Positions 36,512-44,043 of a DNA stretch of 64,000 nt are shown piece after piece (the stretch's first letter is position 1; each line of letters opens with the position of its first letter). Location: the NCBI GenBank assembly GCA_013823505.1, contig PNMH01000002.1:52349-116348 (forward strand). Reading direction: 5' to 3'. Source of the DNA: Polaromonas sp. Lineage in GTDB: Bacteria; Pseudomonadota; Gammaproteobacteria; Burkholderiales; Burkholderiaceae. A program made the position numbers and the translations under genes. Below the pieces are notes generated by a model. It ran no database searches. It saw nothing but the letters and a program-made list of their open reading frames with translations, and was not told the DNA's origin.

Positions 36512-38532
36512 TTTGCGCCCCCATGATTTCGTTTCCTGGCCACAGTTCTTCTCTCGCGCTCGAGATCGTGTGAGCGAACATTGGGAGCGCCTTTCCGTTC
36601 TTGGGGTGCGGTATTCGCGCCAGAGATCGTGTCCTTTGCGCTCTGCATGGTGTGCAGCTTCGCTGCTGCTTTTCGGGTTTCCGTCTTGCTCACTCCGTCG
36701 GTCACAACTTGCGCGTGTTCAAGGACCTGCGAGAGCGGAATGAATTTCTGCTCCTTGCCGCTGCGGTACGGAAGGTTGAGCTCAACCTCCATAACATCCA
36801 TCCCGATGCAGATCCATGTCTTGCGCGCGCACATCCGCAAAGCGAATCCCTCTAGGGGAATGGCATCCAGGCGTTTGCTTTGATCCAGAAGACCGGTGGC
36901 TTTCAGTTCCTCAGAGGTGTAATTGGTCGAGCCAAGCAGAAGCTGGCCACGCTTCATCTTGAACTCCACCGGTGTCGTGAAGAGCCTGACGGCTGTTTTT
37001 AGCTCGACACTTTGAGCTGCGTTGCGTCCAATGTCGTCCAGGTAATTCCAGATGCCTATGGGAGTTGGAACAACATGGGCTTTTGACATCTCCAACGTCA
37101 GCCTCCGGGTACAGTCAGAGGCTGCGTTGTGCTCGGAAACTTCCAGAATGCATGCCCGAGCCAGGCCAATCGCATCACACCTGCTGACTTTGTAGAATTT
37201 TATCCCCTCTCGTTTTGGCTCCCGAGGGTGACTCGACTCAATCGAGCCATGTGACTGCGGCTCACTTGTCGGCGGCATGCCGGTCACGCCAACAAGGCCT
37301 TTGAGCTTCTCGACAACTTCGTCACAAGACCCGTGCCCCCTGTCGGGTATGTATTCGAGCCCAAGGCCAATGCTGGGCCACTGCCCGGGCTCGATCTTGA
37401 GACCGTAGAGTGAACAGAAATAGGCCTTGTCGACACAAGCGCAAAACAGCGCCGACTTGTACGCGTCAGCATCCTCTGAACCAAAGCCAAATCCGATTCC
37501 CACAATGAGGCCAGACGCGATACAGATGATTCGTACAACGTACAGTCTTGGCGCAACGCCGCCTGTCTTGATCGAGGTGGGGTGAGCCTCAACAGTAAAG
37601 GCATCAACCTCGAATTTCTCCATCAGATAGGCCAGTTCCGCCGTGTAGGAGCCTTCCGGCGCTGTGTTGCGGTTCCTGGTGCGCGTCTTTCCGAAGCGGA
37701 GGATGTCACGCTCGATTTGTGGGATAGCCTTCCTTACGTAATACTCGAACTGCCCCAGTGATGGGTACGGCTTACCCTCTGGTTGTCGAATCTCGAAATC
37801 TTCAGCGTTGCGAAAATGTGCCACGCAGCCGAACCGGTTGTTTAGGACGTGAGCGTAGATCTCGTACCACGCCTTCCCTTTTTCGGGGAACGAGCGGTAT
37901 CCGTCCACGCACTTTTCAACCATTTCGCCATCACAGTTGAATCCATGCTGATTTCCCTCGTTGGACGGTCTACCGCGCTTAGGGGAGGTCGGGCCAACCG
38001 GGAGCGCGGGGGTGTTTTCTTCAAAGTAGGCGGGCAGTAGCGACCAGATGTTCTGCGCGAAGGCCAGGTAGGTGAAGAACCACAGCCTCACACGGGTTTC
38101 GTTCTGAGATGGTCGGATCCCACGGATCACGGCGTTCATCGCACGAATGAAATCGTCTTGTAGTAGCAGCTGAGGCCAGCGCTGCAGGACCTCGGCGACA
38201 CAAAAATGGCGCTTGTGGGCAATCTCCGCATGTTCGATTTTCGCCTTGTCGCGCACGAGATCGATGCGGTCGAGGTTTTTCCCTTCCAGACGCTCCAGCC
38301 AGGGAGGCATGCAGACCGCATCATCTGCATTCGTGATGAGACGCTCTCCCATTCCAAAGGAGAACTGGTCGTTGGTCAGGATCTGCAAGTCGTAGGCTGG
38401 ATGGGGTGTCGCCGAAAATGACACGAGCAAGACGCATCGAGATGCGCTGTTGCCAGCGATCCTGTGGTACCGCACGCCAGGTTTGAGCGTGCAGTAGCCA
38501 GAATCAGAAAAGAATTGACTGGGCGCGGCCAT
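36508..38532 (-). CDS. tnsB: TnsB-like DDE transposase
   Basis: This 674-residue Mu/Tn7-type integrase has a catalytic core with Asp in VDAFTVEAHP (about 308), Asp in YIPDRGHGS (about 395) and Glu in HGSIESSHPREPKREG (about 431), the expected D-D-35-E spacing. N-terminal helical DNA-binding regions and a beta-barrel-like C-terminus surround the core. TnsB binds the transposon ends and performs the joining reaction. It is sandwiched between tnsA (3-bp gap) and tnsC (4-bp overlap). The frame is intact, suggesting a potentially active element. Confidence 0.88.
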   Translation of the reverse strand: MAAPSQFFSDSGYCTLKPGVRYHRIAGNSASRCVLLVSFSATPHPAYDLQILTNDQFSFGMGERLITNADDAVCMPPWLERLEGKNLDRIDLVRDKAKIEHAEIAHKRHFCVAEVLQRWPQLLLQDDFIRAMNAVIRGIRPSQNETRVRLWFFTYLAFAQNIWSLLPAYFEENTPALPVGPTSPKRGRPSNEGNQHGFNCDGEMVEKCVDGYRSFPEKGKAWYEIYAHVLNNRFGCVAHFRNAEDFEIRQPEGKPYPSLGQFEYYVRKAIPQIERDILRFGKTRTRNRNTAPEGSYTAELAYLMEKFEVDAFTVEAHPTSIKTGGVAPRLYVVRIICIASGLIVGIGFGFGSEDADAYKSALFCACVDKAYFCSLYGLKIEPGQWPSIGLGLEYIPDRGHGSCDEVVEKLKGLVGVTGMPPTSEPQSHGSIESSHPREPKREGIKFYKVSRCDAIGLARACILEVSEHNAASDCTRRLTLEMSKAHVVPTPIGIWNYLDDIGRNAAQSVELKTAVRLFTTPVEFKMKRGQLLLGSTNYTSEELKATGLLDQSKRLDAIPLEGFALRMCARKTWICIGMDVMEVELNLPYRSGKEQKFIPLSQVLEHAQVVTDGVSKTETRKAAAKLHTMQSAKDTISGANTAPQERKGAPNVRSHDLERERRTVARKRNHGGAK

Positions 38533-38535
38533 GGC

Positions 38536-39516
38536 TCACCTCACAAACCAGTGGGCGTACTCGCCGATGACGTCCCTGGTCTCCGAATAGAGAGGCTGGT
38601 CGATCAGGATGGCGTCAAAAAGATCGACACGAAGCCGCTTCGTCCAGATCGCCTGAAAGAGAACCCGCCGACATTCTTCGGGAGACCAGCCGAACCTCGC
38701 TGCACAAGTGGAGATGACCATTGCCGGCGGCGTCCCGTCTTCGATGCCGCGTTGGAAGAGCTCGATGAGCTGATCTTGCTGATCTGGCTCGAGCGTGGAA
38801 GCACGCACCATCCATGCAAACAGAAAGCGGAGATTTCTGGCGACCTCCAGGTCGACTTGACCGGGGTGCAGATAGACGACGCGAATCCCGATCTCTGCAA
38901 GGTACTGTGCCTTGATCCTGAGCTTTGCAGAGGCGTTCTTTTTACTTCGAGCACCTTGGCGGGATGCGACGACTTCGGGGCCCGGCTTGTCATGTGCTCC
39001 CTCTTCGTGCTTGATGTCAAAGTGCAGACAGTAGGGTCCCTGATCGTCGAAGAGGAAGAGCATGAAATCCCCGAGCAGCGGCCGGGCAACCCAATGCCCA
39101 TCGTCTGGATCGATCGCTGACGGCATGAACGTTTTCGGGTGAGAACTCATCACGCAGAGATCGCGAGCAATGGCCAGCGTACCCTTGTGAGAGGGAGTGA
39201 TCGTCCCGATCAGGTCGGGATGCCCGTGCAATGGATGAACGCCTGGCAGAACGTCAAACGCAAACTGATCGTGCAGGTCAAAGAGCGTTGGATGAAACAG
39301 CGCGACGAACAGCAGGTCGTACTCTGGTCTGGAAAGCGCGTTGATGATCTTCCCAAACTCGGGATGCTCAACCCGATAGGCCCACGACATGGAAGGCGCT
39401 TGGCGTGGTTTCGCTTGGATGCCCGGTGTGTGCTGACTATCCCAGCCAGGCGCGTTGCGCGCCCGATGTCTCATCTGCTCGCATTTGGTGGGCGAGCTGC
39501 TCCAGATTGTGTGCAT
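38536..39516 (-). CDS. tnsA: TnsA-like endonuclease
   Basis: This 326-residue protein has a PD-(D/E)XK-type core: acidic residues in PEYDLLFVALFHP and FMLFLFDDQGPYCLHFDIKHEE, where D-I-K takes the place of Q-V-K in Tn7 TnsA. TnsA cuts the 5' ends so the element leaves by cut-and-paste. The start at 39516 was chosen because AGGAGT precedes it at good spacing. It is the first gene of the tnsABC unit. Confidence 0.82.
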   Translation of the reverse strand: MHTIWSSSPTKCEQMRHRARNAPGWDSQHTPGIQAKPRQAPSMSWAYRVEHPEFGKIINALSRPEYDLLFVALFHPTLFDLHDQFAFDVLPGVHPLHGHPDLIGTITPSHKGTLAIARDLCVMSSHPKTFMPSAIDPDDGHWVARPLLGDFMLFLFDDQGPYCLHFDIKHEEGAHDKPGPEVVASRQGARSKKNASAKLRIKAQYLAEIGIRVVYLHPGQVDLEVARNLRFLFAWMVRASTLEPDQQDQLIELFQRGIEDGTPPAMVISTCAARFGWSPEECRRVLFQAIWTKRLRVDLFDAILIDQPLYSETRDVIGEYAHWFVR

Positions 39517-39728
39517 GGTGTGACTCCTGTTCTTGCGTTGACAAACAGCCAATCGAACGGGAGCACAGCCTGAACGCGGGCAGCACGCATGCTCGATCGG
39601 GTACGCAGTAGTGGCGAGCACATCTGGAATGTTTTAACTCGCACAGGAGGACCCAGCCCCGGCTTGACAGCCGGTTCAAGCTGATGCAGCATAGAGTCAA
39701 GTCACGAACCAAATCACTGACTCAGTAG

Positions 39729-39758
39729 GGCCTGCCGTTTCCCCAAGAAACGCAGGCC
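39729..39758. terminator. Hairpin between the HTH gene and tnsA, possible terminator
   Basis: GGCCTGCCGTTTC (39729-39741) and GAAACGCAGGCC (39747-39758) form a long stem with one bulged base and a 5-nt loop. It lies just beyond the stop of the small HTH gene on the minus strand. No T-run follows, so an intrinsic terminator is possible but not certain. Confidence 0.5.
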
Positions 39759-39802
39759 TTGCGCCTTTCCAGTCCCCGTGAAAATTTTCTAGGGTGCTGA
39801 GG

Positions 39803-40108
39803 TCATACAGCCTCCTTTCTGGGAATGGTTTCGTTAGCGCCACCTGCCATGGGATGCGCGCTGGCATCGCCAGCCATGGCAAAAAACTCTCGAAGATCTG
39901 GTGTTACGGGTATCTGGGGATCCTTCTTCAGACCCAGTGCCATCGCGATGTGATGCGATCGGCCCCGCCTGCCCAACGCTCGCCCGTTGAGAACGGCATA
40001 CACGAGAGATCGCTTGAACCCTCTCAAGTCGGCCCACTCGCCAATGGCTCTACCGTGGGCCTCAAAGTAGCCCTTGATCTCGTTGCACCGATCACTCGAG
40101 TCCGTCAT
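39803..40108 (-). CDS. Small helix-turn-helix DNA-binding protein
   Basis: This 101-residue protein contains EIKGYFEAHGRAIGEWADLRGFKRSLVYAVLNGRALGRRG, an HTH of the Ner/XRE type common in mobile elements. It is divergent from the large tniQ gene, and the shared 267-bp spacer contains a perfect palindrome (TGTATA-TCT-TATACA). It probably represses the tns/tniQ promoters. The start MTDSSDRC at 40108 is preferred to an ATG nine bases upstream. Confidence 0.72.
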   Translation of the reverse strand: MTDSSDRCNEIKGYFEAHGRAIGEWADLRGFKRSLVYAVLNGRALGRRGRSHHIAMALGLKKDPQIPVTPDLREFFAMAGDASAHPMAGGANETIPRKEAV

Positions 40109-40339
40109 CGCGACCATGTCCTTTGATGTGGTTCAACGTGCAAGGTAGTGCAAGAAGTGCTGTTGATCAGCCTCTTTCACTGTCCTTCTGTTGCCACCTC
40201 ATTGGTTCAGGGTTATGTGACCTTGAAAAGTCTGGAAAACACTCTTGTGCCGAATGATCTACCGCGCTGTAATAGAGCTTCCTTCCCTTCTCTTTTTGAG
40301 TGTTTTTTCTGTCTTCTGTCGATCCGACTATTTTGCGTT

Positions 40340-40354
40340 TGTATATCTTATACA
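40340..40354. promoter_or_regulatory. Palindromic operator candidate before tniQ
   Basis: TGTATA-TCT-TATACA is a perfect inverted repeat 21 bp upstream of the tniQ/tnsD-like ATG. It overlaps a TATACT-like -10 region. It is a plausible binding site for the divergently encoded small HTH protein. No other copy was noticed by eye. Confidence 0.5.
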
Positions 40355-40375
40355 CAGCAAACTTCACACTGAAGT

Positions 40376-42175
40376 ATGGAACGACAGCACACCAACAAGC
40401 ACTTGATGTTGCCTGATGCAGCGTTCGGATTTCCGCTCAGGTGGCTGCTGAATGAGACTATCTACAGCTTGTGCAGTCGCTATCACAGGCTCTCTTTAGC
40501 GCTTCGACATCACCAAACATCGCAGATTCTTTTTGGACATCGAAGCGGCGGACACGCGCACGATCTGCCAAGCCATCTCGATAACTTCGTTGAAGCAACT
40601 GGCGGCGCACTTGGGACTGCACTTGAAGTCATCGAACACCACACGATGGCTCCGTACTTCCTCCCCTTCCGATCGCCGTCAATCGCAGCGGACGCGATTC
40701 GGGCCATGCGTGGCCCAGGGATCAAGTCCTTGAAGTTTCAACTGGGACTGCTGACAAGTCGGTTCAGGGCGAACCACCCTTTGAAGTTCTGCACAGAGTG
40801 CGCGATACGGGACGTGGAGGTTGGTCAGTCACCCTACTGGCGACTTGCGCACCAGTTTCCGGGGGTGTGGCTGTGCCGCGAGCACGAACGTGTACTCGAT
40901 GTGTCCATGCTCAAGTCGACCGGTGTAGGTCGGTTCGGATGGTTCCTCCCTGACGAGGCGATGCTGGAGGGCCCTCGCACCAATCGAATGGCAGAGGAAT
41001 CGGTGTTGGAGCACCCCAGTCTGCGGCGTTTCAGCCTGATGAGTGAAGCACTCGGTACCACTCCCTTGGGAGTTCACTTCAGTCCTGTTCAGCTGGTCAG
41101 CACATTCAGACTCCGGCTAGAAGAGCGGGGCTTCCTGACATTGTCCGGAGGGCTGCATGCGCGAAGTGCCTGCGCATCCTTCGCGGAATTCAGCCAAAGC
41201 TTCTCCAAGGTGGTCGGACTAGAGGCCTTGGTGGTTGACGAGAAATCTGCCTATTCGCAGCTTCAGTTGATCCGCTCGATCCAACGAGCGCGGACCCATC
41301 CACTTCGCCACCTCAGTTTGATCTGCTGGCTGTACACAGACTGGGCCGACTTCCTCACGTCATACAGATCATCACCCCCAGCCCCAGCTAAATCTGCGCA
41401 GGCAACCACCGCCAGAGAGTCAACCATCTCGGAAACGGTTGCACATCCGCAGCGATCCTTGTGCATCGCACTGATGGCAGGTTCAGGTTATTCCGCCAGC
41501 CGAGCCGCCGCTCAGGTGGGCGTTGCCACCGGCACAGCCATGGCATGGGCCGCTCAAGCAGGCATTGCTCCAGCGCGGCGCCCGAAGAAGCTTGACGTCG
41601 TGCTCCGTTCCAGTCTGCACGATGCCTTGCGCCAGGGGATCTCGAAGGCCCAGGCTGCATCAAGATTCTTGGTGTCGGTGCAGACCATCACGACAACGCT
41701 TAGAACAGAACCAGGATTGCACCTGGCCTGGACTCAGGCTTGTCGAGCTCTTGAGCAATGCAAGCGCAGAGAAGACTGGATGCGGGGAATGGAACGCCAT
41801 CCGACTGCGAGTCGAAAGGATCTGCGTCATCTACACAAAGCGGACTTCGCCTGGTTGTACCGCAATGACAGAGACTGGCTGATGAAGCAGATGGATGCTC
41901 GACCGAGGCCACCGCGGTCGAACAATGCGTCGCTGTCATGGGAGCGGCGGGATCGAGACCTTTGCGATCGGGTGCAGGCCGCATGCACGGCGCTACAGGG
42001 TGGTGCCAGATCCGCACGTGCCGGCCGAAAACTCGCCCTCTGGGAGATTTATCAGCAGGTGCCCGAGCTCAAGCCACAGCTGCGGCACCTGGACCGTCTC
42101 CCCAATACGAGGGGCGTGCTGGCTGATGCGGTGGGGACCGTCCCATCGGCCAAAGATCAACTGCCGCTGTTCTAG
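40376..42175 (+). CDS. tnsD: TniQ/TnsD-like target-selection protein (long form)
   Basis: This 599-residue protein has an N-terminal TniQ domain (RWLLNETIYSLCSRYHRLS, QILFGH) with a zinc ribbon (KFCTECAIRDVEVG, then WLCREHERVLDV). The long C-terminal part carries repeated HTH-like stretches (GYSASRAAAQVGVATGTAMAWA, then GISKAQAASRFLVSVQTITTTL), as in Tn7 TnsD, which binds the glmS 3' end. It is the best candidate for the protein that directed this element to glmS. It is divergent from the tnsABC side of the core. Confidence 0.85.
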   Translation: MERQHTNKHLMLPDAAFGFPLRWLLNETIYSLCSRYHRLSLALRHHQTSQILFGHRSGGHAHDLPSHLDNFVEATGGALGTALEVIEHHTMAPYFLPFRSPSIAADAIRAMRGPGIKSLKFQLGLLTSRFRANHPLKFCTECAIRDVEVGQSPYWRLAHQFPGVWLCREHERVLDVSMLKSTGVGRFGWFLPDEAMLEGPRTNRMAEESVLEHPSLRRFSLMSEALGTTPLGVHFSPVQLVSTFRLRLEERGFLTLSGGLHARSACASFAEFSQSFSKVVGLEALVVDEKSAYSQLQLIRSIQRARTHPLRHLSLICWLYTDWADFLTSYRSSPPAPAKSAQATTARESTISETVAHPQRSLCIALMAGSGYSASRAAAQVGVATGTAMAWAAQAGIAPARRPKKLDVVLRSSLHDALRQGISKAQAASRFLVSVQTITTTLRTEPGLHLAWTQACRALEQCKRREDWMRGMERHPTASRKDLRHLHKADFAWLYRNDRDWLMKQMDARPRPPRSNNASLSWERRDRDLCDRVQAACTALQGGARSARAGRKLALWEIYQQVPELKPQLRHLDRLPNTRGVLADAVGTVPSAKDQLPLF

Positions 42176-42244
42176 TCGGCATCGCTCCACACAGGCACGA
42201 CCGCAGCCACTTGTTGGCAGCTTCCGTTTGACTTGACTTACTTA

Positions 42245-42258
42245 ATGCATTTATGCAT
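42245..42258. promoter_or_regulatory. Repeated ATGCAT motif, probable autoregulatory site
   Basis: Two copies of the self-complementary ATGCAT are separated by TT (42245-42258), 10 bp before the start of the small HTH gene. A third copy followed by TTATG lies inside that gene at 42436. The tight placement over the ribosome binding region suggests Cro-like autorepression. Confidence 0.45.
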
Positions 42259-42268
42259 TATTTGAGGC

Positions 42269-42646
42269 ATGAAAGACACTGAACTCAAGGCCCGACTCCA
42301 GCAAACCAGGTCCACAGTCGAAGCACTCAACCTGCGCCAGGCTGAGATTGCAATTGCAACCGGTCTCAGCCAATCCCAAGTCAGCCGAATTCTCAATGGA
42401 CGTCGAATCAGGGACAGCGAGAGCACGGATGCAGTATGCATTTATGTGCAAAGTCAGACCAAGACTGTGGGAGTCGAGGATGTTCAGTCTTGCGCACCTC
42501 TCATGACGGCGCTGTCGAAAGTCTGGGACGGCACAAACAAGCACGCCGAGGCACTGAGCAGTGTCATCGAAAGCCTGGGAGCCCTCGGATCAGGTTCTTT
42601 CACCCCCTCTGCAAAGCCACGAGAGGATCTTCAAAGGAGACGCTGA
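42269..42646 (+). CDS. Small XRE-type helix-turn-helix protein
   Basis: This 125-residue protein has an N-terminal HTH (NLRQAEIAIATGLSQSQVSRILNGRRIRDSEST), and the remainder is helical. Its stop codon is followed after one base by the start of the second tniQ gene, so the two are coupled. It could regulate or physically assist the short TniQ. It is not the same type as the HTH protein at 39.8-40.1 kb. Confidence 0.75.
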   Translation: MKDTELKARLQQTRSTVEALNLRQAEIAIATGLSQSQVSRILNGRRIRDSESTDAVCIYVQSQTKTVGVEDVQSCAPLMTALSKVWDGTNKHAEALSSVIESLGALGSGSFTPSAKPREDLQRRR

Positions 42647-42647
42647 G

Positions 42648-43583
42648 ATGGACATGAGAAATCAACTGTTCCCCGACGAGCTGCTTAAGGGTTTCAGGGG
42701 CCACATTCGCTTCCACAACAACTTTCGCGACGCCGAGGACACATGTGCAGCACTCAACACAAACCGGGCGTTTGGTGAGACCAAGCTAGCGATGCGACCA
42801 GAGTCCTTTGTCAAGTTGATCTCAGACCACACGGGAGCATCCATTCCAGACTTGGTCTTCCGCCATTCCGTGTGGCCGTTCACGGCATGCATGCGACGCG
42901 TTGCCGGAGAAGCAGAGGTTGAGGCTTACATCGAAAGCCCTTACGGTCGAACAGACCTCATGCGCAAAACGCGGCAGTTCGCCTGGACGTGCCCGGATTG
43001 CCAACGGGAGGACCTGGACTTTTGGGGAGAGACTTTCTGGCGCTGCTCACATCAGCTTCCAGGTCAGATCTGGTGCAACAAGCATGGCACTGCCTTGGAG
43101 AAGACCAGCCTGGGCCACATCGACGTTGGACCACCCGATCATTTCGACAGCTTCATCCCCGACGACATCGATGCCGAAGAGCTCAAAAACCACCGAAGGA
43201 TCGCTGAATACTCCAGCCTGTGCTTCGCCATTCTGGACGGTGGTCTGACTTTCAATCCCTCCATATGCGCCGAGAGGATTGTCAGCCAAGCCAAGAAGAT
43301 TGGACTGGGTACAAACCTCAAGGAGTGCGTCGACGGCATCCTTCGACAGGTACCGCTTGTCTACCCAATGGCTTGGCTGGCCGATCTTGATCGCCGCTAC
43401 CCCAGTATTCAAGGTGGACAAAAAGGTGGAGCGAGTACTTTCCTCGAGGGGAAGAACGATCTGGCGGGGGCGCAGTTGGTGATGCTGCTGGCGTTGGTGG
43501 TTTTCGACACCGCGTCCGAGGCACTTATGGAGCTTTGTTCTACTGGCAAGTCAGACGAATCTGAAGCAGAGCCCTGCATTTGA
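42648..43583 (+). CDS. Short TniQ-like protein
   Basis: This 311-residue protein carries a TniQ-style zinc ribbon (FAWTCPDCQREDLDFWGETFWRC, then GQIWCNKHGTALEK) behind a divergent N-terminus (LVFRHSVWPFTACMRRV). The start at 42648 follows AAAGGAGACG. It lacks the HTH-rich extension of the 599-residue protein. In Tn7-like elements with two TniQ proteins, one usually serves the fixed attachment site and the other an alternative pathway such as plasmids or replicating DNA. Confidence 0.75.
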   Translation: MDMRNQLFPDELLKGFRGHIRFHNNFRDAEDTCAALNTNRAFGETKLAMRPESFVKLISDHTGASIPDLVFRHSVWPFTACMRRVAGEAEVEAYIESPYGRTDLMRKTRQFAWTCPDCQREDLDFWGETFWRCSHQLPGQIWCNKHGTALEKTSLGHIDVGPPDHFDSFIPDDIDAEELKNHRRIAEYSSLCFAILDGGLTFNPSICAERIVSQAKKIGLGTNLKECVDGILRQVPLVYPMAWLADLDRRYPSIQGGQKGGASTFLEGKNDLAGAQLVMLLALVVFDTASEALMELCSTGKSDESEAEPCI

Positions 43584-44043
43584 CTGTTGAACTAGACCAT
43601 GCATCGCCGCTTCCCCCTGTTGGGCTAGGACTTAGGCTCAGCGTTCTTCTAACCACACCGCAATAGAACATTTCAGCTAGGCGGACGTGATTCCGTTTCT
43701 GGATTTCGAGCAGTTCGGGTGCAAGTCCATAAGGTGGAATGTCGAGTCGGCGAGCGGGTCACTAAAGTTAGCTTCTTCAACAAGCTGGCGTCAGCTTGGG
43801 GTCGCGAGGATCCGTACTTCGACGAGCTTGGCTGCTTGTCGACTTGTTGCAGACACGCGTCAAGCGATACGCTAACCCTTCCCGAAATCTCGCCGCCCTC
43901 GGGCCACCAGCCGCTGCTTGAAGTCTAATTGGGGCAAAGGGAGGGGCTCGGCATATCACGCGCGGACGCGACCGGGCGGCAAGGCAGCCTCTTGTATCAA
44001 CGCCGTGGCAATCGCGGCCAATTAATACGGGAGGCACATCGCC
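43584..44043. other. Non-coding interval between the transposition core and the Gabija-like pair
   Basis: I see no supported gene in 460 bases. Short frames (for example VIPFLDFEQFGCKSIRWNVE from 43687) look protein-like for a few residues, but each is cut by stops, so a decayed gene is possible. A ribosome binding site GGGAGG for the next gene lies at its right end. No internal copy of the transposon end was found here. Confidence 0.5.

Noticed and set aside
35198..43583. CRISPR-associated transposon (CAST)
   Set aside because: Two TniQ proteins made this worth checking, but I saw no CRISPR repeats and no Cas6/7/8 or Cas12k-like protein anywhere in the window.
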